Positions 35,825 through 44,962 of a stretch of DNA of 64,000 bases are shown one piece after another. The stretch is from assembly GCF_001423405.1 (NCBI RefSeq), contig NZ_LMNS01000001.1, forward strand, positions 500-64,499. The letters run 5' to 3'. A program made the position numbers and the translations under genes. Position 1 is the first letter of the stretch, and the number at the start of each line of letters is the position of its first letter. The notes under the pieces were generated by a model that saw nothing but the letters and a program-made list of their open reading frames with translations, made no database searches and had not been told where the DNA came from. The DNA comes from Methylobacterium sp. Leaf123. Its GTDB lineage: Bacteria > Pseudomonadota > Alphaproteobacteria > Rhizobiales > Beijerinckiaceae.

Positions 35825-36715
35825 TCACCGTGTTGCGCGTGTCTGCGGTCCGCTCGCCAAGCCGACGCCGGCGGCCGCCACCGCCATGCCGGCGATCTGC
35901 ACCGGGGTCAGGGCCTCGCCGAAAAGGGCGTAGGCGATGGCCGCCGAGACCGGTGGCACGAGGAAGAGCAGCGAGGCGACGCCGGCCACCGCGCCGCGCC
36001 GGATCAGCGCCAGCAGCAACAGGATGCCGCCGACCGAATTGACGAGGACCGACCACGCCATGCCGAGGCCGAGCGGCAGGCTGAGGGTAAGATGCGTCTC
36101 GCCGGCGATCAGCGCGAGCGGGACCGCGAAGGCGGTGCCGCCGATGAATTGCAGGCAGGCATTGGTGACGAGGTCGGCACCCGCCCCCTTGCGCTTCTGC
36201 CAGAGCGTGCCCGCGGTCATGGCCAGCATCGCGGTGAGACACACAGCGAGCGCATCCGGCGGGATGCCGGCGGCATCGACTGAACCGAGCTTCGGGGCGA
36301 GCACCAACCCCGCGCCGAGAAAGCCTAGACCGATGCCGGCCCAGCGCCGGGGCGCGACCCGCTCGCCGAGCAGCGGTTGCGAGGCCGCCGCCGTGAGGAG
36401 CGGCTGAAGGCTGCCGACCAGGGCGGCGATGCCGGCGGGCAGGCCCCGATGCACCGACCAGAACACCCCGGCGACATAGATGCCCTGCATCAGCACGCCC
36501 GCGACCATTCCGTCGCGCCAGCCGGCGGCATCACGCGGCCAGCGGGCGCGCCGGAGGGAGGCAATCCCGGCCAGAACGAGCGCGACCAGCGGCAGCCGCA
36601 GGGCGACGAAGGCCAGCGGTTCGGCATAGGGCGCCACGTAGCGGGCGGCGACGAAACCGCTCGCCCAGATCAGCACGAAAGCGGCCGGGATCAGGCTGGA
36701 GAGAATGCTCGACAT
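35825..36715 (-). CDS. EamA/DMT family transporter
   Basis: About 296 residues from ATG 36715 (MSSILSSLIPAAFVLIWASG) with ten predicted membrane helices in two EamA repeats (IWASGFVAARYVAPYAEPLAF; LVPPVSAAIAYALFGEALTPVQIAGM). The family exports amino acids or metabolites; the substrate cannot be told. An in-frame ATG at 36748 is an alternative start. Divergent from the BrkB gene. Confidence 0.85.
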   Translation of the reverse strand: MSSILSSLIPAAFVLIWASGFVAARYVAPYAEPLAFVALRLPLVALVLAGIASLRRARWPRDAAGWRDGMVAGVLMQGIYVAGVFWSVHRGLPAGIAALVGSLQPLLTAAASQPLLGERVAPRRWAGIGLGFLGAGLVLAPKLGSVDAAGIPPDALAVCLTAMLAMTAGTLWQKRKGAGADLVTNACLQFIGGTAFAVPLALIAGETHLTLSLPLGLGMAWSVLVNSVGGILLLLALIRRGAVAGVASLLFLVPPVSAAIAYALFGEALTPVQIAGMAVAAAGVGLASGPQTRATR

Positions 36716-36822
36716 GGCGCCCGGCAGGCAGCACGCAACCGACCTCATGGCAATCGGAGAAACCTGAGGGCGGCCATGCTCGGCCAGCGCCCGAGATTGA
36801 CGCGCACCGCCCATTGGCCCGT

Positions 36823-37770
36823 ATGGAGCGGCCCGCCTCGACTCAGCCGAAGAAGCCGTCTCCTCCCTTGAGCCGATTCAAGAAGATCCTCGACGTGACG
36901 GGCATCGCCGCGCAGCGCTTCGTCGCCCATGACGGCTGGGCGATCGCCAGCCACATCGCGCTGTCGATGCTGACCTCGCTGTTCCCGTTCCTGATCCTGC
37001 TCGCGGCGCTGGCCGGCCTGGTCGGCAGCAAGTCGCTGGCGGACGAGGCCGGCACGCTGATCTTCGATGCGGTGCCGCGGGAGGTGGCCAAACCCATCGT
37101 CGGCGAGGTGCACCGCCTGCTCACCGAGCAGCGCGGCGGGGTGCTGACGCTCGGCGCGCTGCTGGCGCTCTACTTCTCGTCCTCGGGGGTCGAGTCGCTG
37201 CGGGTCGGGCTCAACCGCGCCTACGGCATCCGCGAGATGCGGCCGTGGTGGCTCACCCGGCTCGAATCGATCGGCTACGTCGTCTGCGGCGCCTGCGCGA
37301 TGCTGGCCTTCGCGCTGCTCGTGGTGCTCGGGCCGCTGATCTGGCGCCAACTCGTCTTCGTCGCGCCGGGGCTGGAGCCGCTGGGGCTCACCGTCGCCAT
37401 CGGGCGCATCGGCGTCACCGCCTTCCTGATCGCGCTGGTGCTGGTGATCGCGCATAAATTCGTCGCGGCCGGGCGGCGGCCGGTGTTGTCGGTCCTGCCG
37501 GGCATCGTCGTGACGCTGTGCCTGTGGTTCCTCGCCGGCCTTGGCTTCGGCTTCTATCTCGACCGCTTCTCGAACGCCTACGCCTCGACCTATGGCGGCC
37601 TCGCCACGGCGATGATCTTCCTCGTGTTCCTCTACTGGCTCGCGGCGATGTTCCTGTTCGGCGGCGAGGTGAACGGCACGATCATCGCGGCGCGGCGTCA
37701 GCGGTTGCAGGCGCGGATGCGGGCGCGTCAGGCGGAGGCGGCGCGGGTAAGCGCGAATCCGCTGCCGTGA
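36823..37770 (+). CDS. YihY/BrkB family membrane protein
   Basis: 315 residues with six predicted membrane segments. BrkB/YihY markers include WAIASHIALSMLTSLFPFLILLAALAG, YFSSSGVESLRVGLNRAYGI, and the conserved terminal block YASTYGGLATAMIFLVFLYW ... LFGGEVNGTI. Despite old names as virulence factor or RNase BN, the family's function is not established. Its last 89 bp overlap the 3' end of the convergent AlgX/AlgJ-like gene. Confidence 0.88.
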   Translation: MERPASTQPKKPSPPLSRFKKILDVTGIAAQRFVAHDGWAIASHIALSMLTSLFPFLILLAALAGLVGSKSLADEAGTLIFDAVPREVAKPIVGEVHRLLTEQRGGVLTLGALLALYFSSSGVESLRVGLNRAYGIREMRPWWLTRLESIGYVVCGACAMLAFALLVVLGPLIWRQLVFVAPGLEPLGLTVAIGRIGVTAFLIALVLVIAHKFVAAGRRPVLSVLPGIVVTLCLWFLAGLGFGFYLDRFSNAYASTYGGLATAMIFLVFLYWLAAMFLFGGEVNGTIIAARRQRLQARMRARQAEAARVSANPLP

Positions 37771-38722
37771 TCTCGCCCATGAGTTTGCGCTCGCGGGCCA
37801 GTTCCGCGAGCCGCTCGATCCGGATACCCTGCGGCGGCAGGTCGATCACGAAGCGCTCGGCCATCTCGCCGAGGACGAAATCGGGGCGGACGGCTTCGAG
37901 ATAGTGCCAGTCGATCCCCGTCGACCACAGGAAATGCACCTCGCGGAACGTGTCGGCGAAGAGTGCGGTGAGCGTCGCGACCGGGCTGTGGGGGGTGTGC
38001 TGCGCGTAGGAATCGCCGAAGATCACGAGGCGGCGCGGATCGGCCCCCGGATCGTCGTTGCGGAACACCGCATGCGCGCCGAGATGGGCATCGCCACCGC
38101 GCCCGAGCCCTTCCATCTCCAAGAGCAGGCCGTTGGCGTGGATGCGCCGGGCCTCGCTCGCGATCGCGCTGCCTTCCGCCCATTCCGAGCGGTGGGGCAT
38201 GAATTTGAGGCCGAGATCGCCCGTGAAAGGGAGGGCGGTGCGCGCGCGTCGCGCCTCGATGTCCGCGCGCGGGGGCACGCCCATCCGCGCCAGGATCGTG
38301 CGGTAGGCCAGCACGCAGCCTTGATGCGTCCAGTGGGTGTCGGTGCGCAGGTAGAGCGGCGGGCCATCCTTCGCCGCGCGGAAGGCGCCCGTGAGATCCA
38401 CCCAGGCGCGGGCACCCGGCGAGGCGGTGAGCCAGCGGGCGAGGCGGAGCGCGGGCGCGCGGGCCGGGTCGAAGGCGAGCCCCTCGGCCAATTCGGGATA
38501 GACGGTGAGCTTTTCCGGGGCGAGGGCGTGAAAGTAGGTCGCGCCGAGCCGGGCGCAGCGCCGCATGCGGGTCTCGATAATCCGCCGCCAGCGCCACAGC
38601 GTCCGCCGCGAGACGCCCGGCCGGCCATACTGGTCCAGCACCCGGTTGTTGCCGCGAATCAGGAACAGCCAGCCGTCCCGGCCCTCGTACACGTCGGCGG
38701 CCGGATCGGGGGCGGAGGTCAT
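37682..38722 (-). CDS. AlgX/AlgJ-like SGNH hydrolase-fold protein
   Basis: 346 residues. Motifs fit the AlgX/AlgJ acetyltransferase-like family: YEGRDGWLFL at the N-terminus, RTDTHWTHQGCVLAY with the Asp-x-His pair, and VIFGDSYAQHTP carrying the nucleophilic Ser. Members acetylate exopolysaccharides. No clear signal peptide is seen, which is unusual for AlgJ/AlgX. The C-terminal tail is a Pro/Ala-rich stretch encoded in the 89-bp overlap with the convergent BrkB gene. Confidence 0.78.
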   Translation of the reverse strand: MTSAPDPAADVYEGRDGWLFLIRGNNRVLDQYGRPGVSRRTLWRWRRIIETRMRRCARLGATYFHALAPEKLTVYPELAEGLAFDPARAPALRLARWLTASPGARAWVDLTGAFRAAKDGPPLYLRTDTHWTHQGCVLAYRTILARMGVPPRADIEARRARTALPFTGDLGLKFMPHRSEWAEGSAIASEARRIHANGLLLEMEGLGRGGDAHLGAHAVFRNDDPGADPRRLVIFGDSYAQHTPHSPVATLTALFADTFREVHFLWSTGIDWHYLEAVRPDFVLGEMAERFVIDLPPQGIRIERLAELARERKLMGEITAADSRLPAPPPPDAPASAPATADAAPR

Positions 38723-38759
38723 GGGGTGGTTCTAGCGGGGCGGACGCCGAGCGCCAAAC

Positions 38760-38955
38760 CCTCCCCCCCGGATCTCGGGCTTGCCCAAGATCCGAAAGCG
38801 TCTGCCCAAGGCGGGCAGGCCCGACTTGGGTGGGGGAGGGGGCCCGCTTCAGCGGGCGGGAGAGGGGAGCGACGCTTCCGGACAGTGCGGAGCCGGCCCC
38901 TCACCCGCCCCCCTTCGGGGGCCACCCTCTCCCGCAGAGGGGAGAGGGGTTCTAC
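38760..38955 (-). repeat. Dispersed intergenic repeat, copy 1
   Basis: This spacer between the AlgX-like gene and cysN shares two blocks with 44780-44945 in reverse orientation: the GGAGAGGG/CCCTCTCCC hairpin with GTGGCCCCC, and CGTCGCTCCCCTCTCCCGCC with its flanks. It is GC-rich and palindromic and looks like a mobile non-coding repeat rather than a gene. Confidence 0.7.
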
Positions 38956-38965
38956 CGTGAGGGCC

Positions 38966-40375
38966 TTATCCGCCGAACAGCCGCTTGAGGCCGGCCAGCA
39001 AGCCGCCGCTACGGGCGGGCTCCGCCGAAGCCGTCACAGACGCGGTCGGTGCCGGAGCGACCTTGCTCGACGCAACGACCGTCTGGACGAGGCCGAGCGC
39101 GGCCGTGTCGGTGGTCTCGCGGTCGATCAGGATCAGGCTGCCGGTGTCGCGGTTCTCGGCATAGGGATCGACGGCGATCTGCCGGTCGAGGGTCAGCGTC
39201 ACGTCGCCGATATCGTTGACCGCGAGCTTGGCCGCCGGGCCCGCCTGTCCGGTCTCCGGATCGATCCGGCGGTGCACCGCCTTCACCACCGCGTTGACGG
39301 TCTGCGTGCCGACCTTCGCCCAGAGGTTGGCGCCGGGGACGAGATCGGATTCGGCGGCCCAGAACAGGCGCACGTCGAGGCTGTCGGTCAGCGTCAGCGG
39401 CGCGTCCGAAGTCGCGATCACCGCGCCGCGCGAGGCATCGATTTCGTCGGCCAGCACCAGCGTGACCGACTGACCCTCGCTCGCCCGCTTCAGATCGCCG
39501 TCGGCGGTGAAGATGCGGGCAATCGTCGAGGTCTTGCCGGAGGGCGCGACGGTGACGGCATCGCCCGGCGCGACGGAGCCCGAGGCGATCAGCCCCGAGA
39601 AGCCGCGGAAGTCGGAGTTCGGGCGGTTCACCCACTGCACCGGCATGCGGAAGGCGGCGGCGCGCTCCTCCGACTTCACCGGCACGTCCTCAAGGTAGCG
39701 CAGCAGCGGAACGTCCGTGTACCACGTGGCGGCGGCGCCTGGCAGGACGACGTTGTCGCCGTTCTTGGCCGAGAGCGGGATCGCCCGCACCTCGATGAAG
39801 TTCAGCGGCGCGGCAAAGGCCTGGAAGCCGGAGACGATCGCCTCGAACTTGTCCTGCGACCAGCCGACGAGATCCATCTTGTTGATGGCGAGCGCCACCC
39901 GGCGGATGCCGAGCAGCGAGACGAGCAGCGCGTGGCGCCGGGTCTGGCGGGTCAGCCCGTGACGGGCATCCACCAGGATCACGGCGACGTCGGCGGTCGA
40001 GGCGCCGGTGGCCATGTTGCGGGTGTACTGCTCGTGGCCGGGGGTGTCGGCGACGATGAACGAGCGCCGGTCCGTCGAGAAGAAGCGGTAGGCGACATCG
40101 ATGGTGATGCCCTGCTCGCGCTCGGCCTGGAGACCGTCGACCAGCAGTGCGAGATCGACCTCGCCCCCTTGCGTGCCGTGCTTGCGCGAATCGCGCTGGA
40201 GCGCCGTCACCTGATCGTCGAAGATCTGCTTGGTGTCGTGCAGCAGCCGCCCGATCAGGGTGGACTTGCCGTCATCGACCGAGCCGCAGGTGATGAAGCG
40301 CAAGACTTCCTTGTTCTGGTGCTGGCGCAGGAAGGCGTCGTAGCCGAACGCTTCCGGAGACTGATGGATGGTCAT
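38966..40375 (-). CDS. cysN: Sulfate adenylyltransferase subunit 1 (GTPase)
   Basis: 469 residues. It is the regulatory GTPase of ATP sulfurylase, coupling GTP hydrolysis to APS formation with CysD. G motifs: GSVDDGKST (P-loop, 31-39), ADTPGHEQY (G3) and NKMDL (G4), followed by the beta-barrel domains. No APS kinase (CysC) domain is fused at the C-terminus, which instead is a Ala/Ser-rich tail. Its ATG overlaps the cysD stop as TGATG. Confidence 0.95.
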   Translation of the reverse strand: MTIHQSPEAFGYDAFLRQHQNKEVLRFITCGSVDDGKSTLIGRLLHDTKQIFDDQVTALQRDSRKHGTQGGEVDLALLVDGLQAEREQGITIDVAYRFFSTDRRSFIVADTPGHEQYTRNMATGASTADVAVILVDARHGLTRQTRRHALLVSLLGIRRVALAINKMDLVGWSQDKFEAIVSGFQAFAAPLNFIEVRAIPLSAKNGDNVVLPGAAATWYTDVPLLRYLEDVPVKSEERAAAFRMPVQWVNRPNSDFRGFSGLIASGSVAPGDAVTVAPSGKTSTIARIFTADGDLKRASEGQSVTLVLADEIDASRGAVIATSDAPLTLTDSLDVRLFWAAESDLVPGANLWAKVGTQTVNAVVKAVHRRIDPETGQAGPAAKLAVNDIGDVTLTLDRQIAVDPYAENRDTGSLILIDRETTDTAALGLVQTVVASSKVAPAPTASVTASAEPARSGGLLAGLKRLFGG

Positions 40376-41304
40376 CAGAAATAGCCCTCCTGCTTCTTGC
40401 GCTCCATGGCGCCGGCGCCGTCCTTGTCGATGACCCGGCCCTGGCGCTCCGAGGTGCGGGCGGCCAGCGTCTCGCCGATGATCTCCGGCAGGGTCGCGGC
40501 CGGGCTCTCGACCGCGCCGGTCAGCGGGTAGCAGCCGAGCGTGCGGAACCGGACCTGCCGCTGCTGCGGGGTCTCGCCCGGCTCCAGTGGAAAGCGGTCG
40601 TCATCGACCATGATGAGCTGGCCGTCGCGCTCGACCACCGGCCGCTCGGCGGCGAAGTAGAGCGGCACGATCGGAATGTTTTCCTGCTCGATGTAGAGCC
40701 AGATATCCAACTCGGTCCAGTTGGACAGCGGGAACACGCGAAAACTCTCGCCGCGCCGCTTCTTGAAATTGTAGAGGTGCCACGGCTCGGCGCGCTGGCG
40801 CTTCGGGTCCCAGCGGTGCTGGCCGTTGCGCAAGCTTACGATGCGCTCCTTGGCGCGGCTGGCCTCCTCGTCGCGGCGGGCGCCGCCGAAGGCCACGTCG
40901 TACTTGTACTTGTCGAGCGCCTGCCGGAGGGCCTGCGTCTTCATCACGTCGGTGTGCACTTCCGAACCATGGCTCACCGGGCCGATGCCCTTGGCGAGCC
41001 CGTCCTGATTCGTGTGCACGATGAGTTCGAGCCCGAGTTCCTTGGCGCGCCGATCGCGGAAGGCGATCATCTCGCGGAACTTCCAAGTCGTGTCGATGTG
41101 CATCAGGGGGAACGGCAGGCGCCCCGGCGCGAAGGCCTTCAGCGCCAGGTGCAGCAGCACCGACGAATCCTTGCCGATCGAGTAGAGCATCACCGGGTTC
41201 TCGGCTTCGGCGACCGCCTCCCGGAAGATGTGGATGCTCTCGGCCTCCAGACGCTGCAGATGCGTCAGGCGGGTGCGCAGGGGCGCGGCGACGGCGGCGC
41301 TCAT
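40375..41304 (-). CDS. cysD: Sulfate adenylyltransferase subunit 2
   Basis: 309 residues from ATG 41304. PP-loop ATP pyrophosphatase core with [18 protein letters not shown], then [32 protein letters not shown] and the terminal KKQEGYF, all typical of CysD. It forms APS from ATP and sulfate together with CysN. The start overlaps the cysH stop (TGATG) and its own stop overlaps the cysN start in the same way, so the three genes are tightly coupled. Confidence 0.95.
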   Translation of the reverse strand: MSAAVAAPLRTRLTHLQRLEAESIHIFREAVAEAENPVMLYSIGKDSSVLLHLALKAFAPGRLPFPLMHIDTTWKFREMIAFRDRRAKELGLELIVHTNQDGLAKGIGPVSHGSEVHTDVMKTQALRQALDKYKYDVAFGGARRDEEASRAKERIVSLRNGQHRWDPKRQRAEPWHLYNFKKRRGESFRVFPLSNWTELDIWLYIEQENIPIVPLYFAAERPVVERDGQLIMVDDDRFPLEPGETPQQRQVRFRTLGCYPLTGAVESPAATLPEIIGETLAARTSERQGRVIDKDGAGAMERKKQEGYF

Positions 41305-42113
41305 CAGACCAGTTCCCTTCTGTGTTCGCGTGAGGTCGCGGCGCTGGCCGGCTCCTCGAAGGCGGCGGCCTCCTGTCCGGGCGCCACGTCGCCTTCCGGC
41401 CTGTGCAGGTGCAGGCCGCACTCTTTCTTGGATTCCTGCTCCCACCACCACCGGCCGGCGCGCTCGTCCTCGCCGACCTTCACGGCGCGGGTGCAGGGCG
41501 CGCAGCCGATCGAGGGGAAGCCGCGATCGTGCAGCGTGTTGTAGGGAATGAAGTTGTCGCGCACGAAGCGATCGACGTCGGCGCGCGACCAGTCGGCGAG
41601 CGGGTTGACCTTGATCAGCCCGCGGCCCTCGTCGGCTTCCGCCAGCGGCGTGTCCGCCCGGTTGGCGGATTGCCCGGCGCGAAGCCCCGTGAACCACGCC
41701 GCCGCGCCGCTGAGCGCCCGGCCCAACGGCTCGACCTTGCGGAAGCCGCAGCAGGCCTGCCGCGCCGCGATCGAGTGGCGAAAGCCGTTGATGCCTTCGC
41801 GCGCGACGAACTCTTCCTCCGCGATCCGCTCCGGCGCGTAGGCTCGGATGCGGATGCCGTAGGCGGCCTCCGTCTCGGTCCAGACGTCGTAGGTCTCGGG
41901 GTAGAGCCGGCCGGTATCGAGCGTCACGATCTCGGTGCGCCCCTTGTTCAGGGCGAGCGCGTGCGTGAGCGCCTGATCCTCAATGCCGAGGCTGGTGGTG
42001 AAGACGAGCCGGCCCGGGATGCGGTCCTCGACGAGGCGGATACGCCCCCGGAGGTCCAGCCCCGCCATGGCTTCGGCGAGGTCCCCGGCCGCTCGAACGA
42101 GAGCAGCGGTCAT
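41304..42113 (-). CDS. cysH: Adenylyl-sulfate (APS) reductase, assimilatory
   Basis: 269 residues. The two Cys pairs [10 protein letters not shown] (Cys121/122) and GCAPCTRA (Cys204/207) mark a [4Fe-4S] enzyme that reduces APS rather than PAPS, and ECGLH (Cys232) supplies the catalytic Cys. This agrees with the lack of an APS kinase domain on CysN. First gene of the cysHDN operon, divergent from the Lrp-type regulator. Confidence 0.92.
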   Translation of the reverse strand: MTAALVRAAGDLAEAMAGLDLRGRIRLVEDRIPGRLVFTTSLGIEDQALTHALALNKGRTEIVTLDTGRLYPETYDVWTETEAAYGIRIRAYAPERIAEEEFVAREGINGFRHSIAARQACCGFRKVEPLGRALSGAAAWFTGLRAGQSANRADTPLAEADEGRGLIKVNPLADWSRADVDRFVRDNFIPYNTLHDRGFPSIGCAPCTRAVKVGEDERAGRWWWEQESKKECGLHLHRPEGDVAPGQEAAAFEEPASAATSREHRRELV

Positions 42114-42154
42114 GTGCGTAAAATCGGATTGCCTGCTTGTCGGAGCTCTGAAAT

Positions 42155-42170
42155 GTTCGCTATAACGAAC
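42155..42170. promoter_or_regulatory. Palindromic operator-like site upstream of cysH
   Basis: GTTCGCTATAACGAAC is a near-perfect 16-bp palindrome lying about 42-57 bp before the cysH start, in the divergent spacer with the Lrp-type regulator gene. It could be a binding site of that regulator or overlap the promoter; this is inference from position and symmetry only. Confidence 0.35.
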
Positions 42171-42377
42171 GCTGTCAAGGCGCCGGGACCCTTGCGGTGC
42201 TTTCGCGCACGCAATCCTCTGCTGCGCCGCGAATGAGCCTGCAACGGTCGCCGCGGCGGATTGTTGCCCAATTAGAAAAGAATCTTCTCAACGAGGCGCC
42301 CGATCGGGCTCGTCGCCCGGTCGTCCGGGTGGCGCCCTCGTGAGACTATCCTCGCCACAAACTCCGGAGAGGCCCCT

Positions 42378-42881
42378 TTGGACTCGATCGACCTCAAGAT
42401 CCTCGCGCTCCTGCAGAAAGACGCCACGCTCTCCATCGCCGCCATCGGCGAGCAGGTCGGGCTGTCGCAGACCCCGTGCTGGAAGCGGATTCAGCGCCTT
42501 GAGGCCGATGGCGTGATCGATCGGCGCGTGGCCGTGCTCGATCCCGTCAAACTCGGGCTCGGCCTCACCGTCTTCGTCTCCATCGAGACCGCCGACCATT
42601 CCAAGGATTGGCTGGAGCAATTCGCCGACCGGATCGCGGCGATGCCGGAGGTGCTCGAATTCTACCGCATGGCCGGCGACGTCGATTACATGCTCCGCGT
42701 CGTCGTGGCCGACATGGCGGCCTACGACACGTTCTATAAGAACCTGATCGCGACCCTGCCTCTCAAGAACGTGACCTCGCGCTTCGCCATGGAAAAGGTG
42801 AAGTCGACCACCGCCCTGCCGCTGCCGGCGCCGCCCCCGCGGGGACGGGCCGAGCCGCGGCTGGCGGTGGTTGGAGAATAA
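42378..42881 (+). CDS. Lrp/AsnC family transcriptional regulator
   Basis: 167 residues. TTG 42378 is chosen because GGAGAGG lies five bases upstream and the protein then begins MDSIDLKILALLQKDATLS, the usual Lrp start. An HTH (SIAAIGEQVGLSQTPCWKRIQRLE) is followed by the RAM/AsnC effector domain (AMPEVLEFYRMAGDVDYMLRV). The 30-residue Pro/Arg-rich tail is atypical. It sits between cysHDN and cysJI, so control of sulfur assimilation, possibly in response to cysteine, is a reasonable inference. Confidence 0.9.
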   Translation: MDSIDLKILALLQKDATLSIAAIGEQVGLSQTPCWKRIQRLEADGVIDRRVAVLDPVKLGLGLTVFVSIETADHSKDWLEQFADRIAAMPEVLEFYRMAGDVDYMLRVVVADMAAYDTFYKNLIATLPLKNVTSRFAMEKVKSTTALPLPAPPPRGRAEPRLAVVGE

Positions 42882-42981
42882 AATTCCTTATTGCGACGCA
42901 ACAGCGAACAATCTCTTCTCTCTGCGGGGCGTTCTTTAAAACGGACGTTTCGACGTTGACAGCGGCGCTCCGGCGGACGAC

Positions 42982-44769
42982 ATGGCACCCACAATGTCCA
43001 GGCAAGCACTCCTCCCCCGCACGGCTCCCTTCGGAGATCAGGAGCGGGCCCATCTCGACGCGGCGCTCGGAGCGGCGACGCCGATCCAGCGCGCGTGGCT
43101 GACGGGCTTCCTCGCCGGTCTCGACGCGGCCGCCGGCCAACCCGCCACCGCGGCCGCCGCCCCGGCCGCGCCCCCGAAGGCGGCCGAGCCGCTGACGATC
43201 CTGTTCGCGTCCGAATCGGGCAATTCCGAAAAGCTCGCGGGCGACGTGAGCAAGCTCGCGCGCAAGCAGGGCTTCAAGCCGAAGATCGTGGATTTCGCCG
43301 ATCTCGATCTGGCCACCCTGCCCAAGGCCGGCAAGCTCATCGCCATCGCTGCGACCTGGGGCGAGGGCGAGCCCCCGGCCCGCGCCGTGCGGGCCTATGG
43401 CGAGCTGATGTCCGATGCCGCGCCGCGCCTCGACGGCCTCACGTTCGGCGTGCTGGCGCTGGGCGACACCAGCTACGCGGAGTTCTGCGCCATCGGGAAG
43501 GCGCTCGACGCGCGCTTCGAGGCGCTCGGCGCCAAGCGGGCCTATGACCGCGCGGATCTCGACCTCGATTTCGAGAAGCCCGCCGCCGAGTGGATCAAGG
43601 GCACGCTGAAGGCGCTGGCGCCGGCCGAAAGCCCGGCCGACAACGTCGTGGCGGTGGATTTCCGCGCTGGCGCCGAGGACGAGGATGGCGAGGTCAGCCG
43701 CGAGCCGGCCGTGGTCGAGGTGATCGACCACGTGAACCTCAACTCCTCGCGCTCCGACAAGGAGACGATCCACCTCGCCCTCGAATTCGAGGATGGGGCG
43801 CCGGCCTACGAGCCCGGCGACTCGCTGGAAATCTTCCCGGAGAACGACCCGCAGCTCGTGGACGAGATCTTGCGCGCGACGGGCCTCAGCGGCGACGAGG
43901 CTCTGCGCAAGGCGCTGCTCGCCGAGCGCGATATCACCACGCTCTCGCCCACGACGGTCGAGCGCTTCGCCAAGGCCACCGGCCATGCGGATGCGCAGAA
44001 ATTCGTCGAGAGCGGCGAGGTGAAGGCCTGGATCGAGGGCCGCCACCTGATCGACCTGATCGAGCGCTTCCCCGCCCCGCTGACGGCCGAGCACCTCAAC
44101 ACCGTCACCCGGCCGCTGCCGCCGCGGGCCTATTCCATCGCCTCCTCACGCAAGGAGGTGGGCGACGAGGTGCATCTCACCATCGCCGCCGTGCGCTACG
44201 AGACCCATGGCCGCGCCCGCTCCGGCGTCGCCTCGGTGCATGTCGCCGACCGCATCAAGAACGGCGCCAAGCTGCGGGTTCGGGTGAAGCCGAACAAGCA
44301 TTTCCGCCTGCCCTCCGACCCGTCGACCGACATCATCATGGTCGGCCCCGGCACCGGCGTCGCGCCGTTCCGCGCCTTCGTGCAGGAGCGCCGCGCCACG
44401 GAGGCGCCCGGCCGCTCGTGGCTGTTCTTCGGCGACCGCCACTTCACCCACGACTTCCTGTACCAGCTCGAATGGCAGGACGCGTTGGAGGATGGCTCGC
44501 TGGCCAAGATCGACGTGGCCTTCTCCCGCGACCAGCCGGAGAAGATCTACGTGCAGGATCGGATCGACGCACATGCCGCCGAGGTGGTGGCGTGGCTTGA
44601 TGGCGGCGCCCATTTCTACGTCTGCGGCGATGCCAAGAACATGGCCAAGGACGTGCGCGCCGCCGTGGTGCGCGCCTTCGAGAGCGTGAAGGGCCTCAGC
44701 AGCGCCGATGCCGAGGCGCATGTCGCGTCGCTGGAGCGCGCCCGGCGCTACCAGCAGGACGTTTACTGA
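42982..44769 (+). CDS. cysJ: Sulfite reductase flavoprotein subunit (CysJ-type)
   Basis: 595 residues. A flavodoxin domain (ILFASESGNSEKLAGDV, TWGEGEPPARA, LALGDTSYAEFC) is followed by a linker and a FAD/NADP+ reductase module (RAYSIASS, GVASVHVADRIKNGAKLRV, VGPGTGVAPFRAFVQERR, FYVCGDAKNMAKDV, ending RRYQQDVY). It delivers NADPH electrons to the hemoprotein encoded just downstream. About 100 bp follow the regulator gene, with a palindromic TTGCGACGCAA at 42891-42901 in the spacer. ATG 42982 is the first of two close in-frame ATGs (the second at 42994). Confidence 0.92.
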   Translation: MAPTMSRQALLPRTAPFGDQERAHLDAALGAATPIQRAWLTGFLAGLDAAAGQPATAAAAPAAPPKAAEPLTILFASESGNSEKLAGDVSKLARKQGFKPKIVDFADLDLATLPKAGKLIAIAATWGEGEPPARAVRAYGELMSDAAPRLDGLTFGVLALGDTSYAEFCAIGKALDARFEALGAKRAYDRADLDLDFEKPAAEWIKGTLKALAPAESPADNVVAVDFRAGAEDEDGEVSREPAVVEVIDHVNLNSSRSDKETIHLALEFEDGAPAYEPGDSLEIFPENDPQLVDEILRATGLSGDEALRKALLAERDITTLSPTTVERFAKATGHADAQKFVESGEVKAWIEGRHLIDLIERFPAPLTAEHLNTVTRPLPPRAYSIASSRKEVGDEVHLTIAAVRYETHGRARSGVASVHVADRIKNGAKLRVRVKPNKHFRLPSDPSTDIIMVGPGTGVAPFRAFVQERRATEAPGRSWLFFGDRHFTHDFLYQLEWQDALEDGSLAKIDVAFSRDQPEKIYVQDRIDAHAAEVVAWLDGGAHFYVCGDAKNMAKDVRAAVVRAFESVKGLSSADAEAHVASLERARRYQQDVY

Positions 44770-44779
44770 GAGCACGCCG

Positions 44780-44945
44780 TAAGCCCTCTCCCCTCTGCGG
44801 GAGAGGGTGGCCCCCGGAGGGGGTCGGGTGAGGGGAACCCGGCTTCCGGAGATTTCGCGGCGGACGCGGCCAAGCTGCACCGTCGCTCCCCTCTCCCGCC
44901 TCGCATCCGCGAGGCACCCTCCCCCGCATAGGGGGGAGGGTCGAA
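44780..44945 (+). repeat. Dispersed intergenic repeat, copy 2
   Basis: The cysJ-cysI spacer contains the same GC-rich palindromic blocks as 38760-38955, in inverted orientation: CCTCTCCC..GGGAGAGGGTGGCCCCC and CGTCGCTCCCCTCTCCCGCC. The hairpins could affect expression of cysI relative to cysJ. Confidence 0.7.
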
Positions 44946-44962
44946 GATATCGGATCACCACC

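Noticed and set aside
37904..40384. 826-residue plus-strand frame over the AlgX-like gene and cysN
   Set aside because: Antisense shadow across two genes and the repeat between them.
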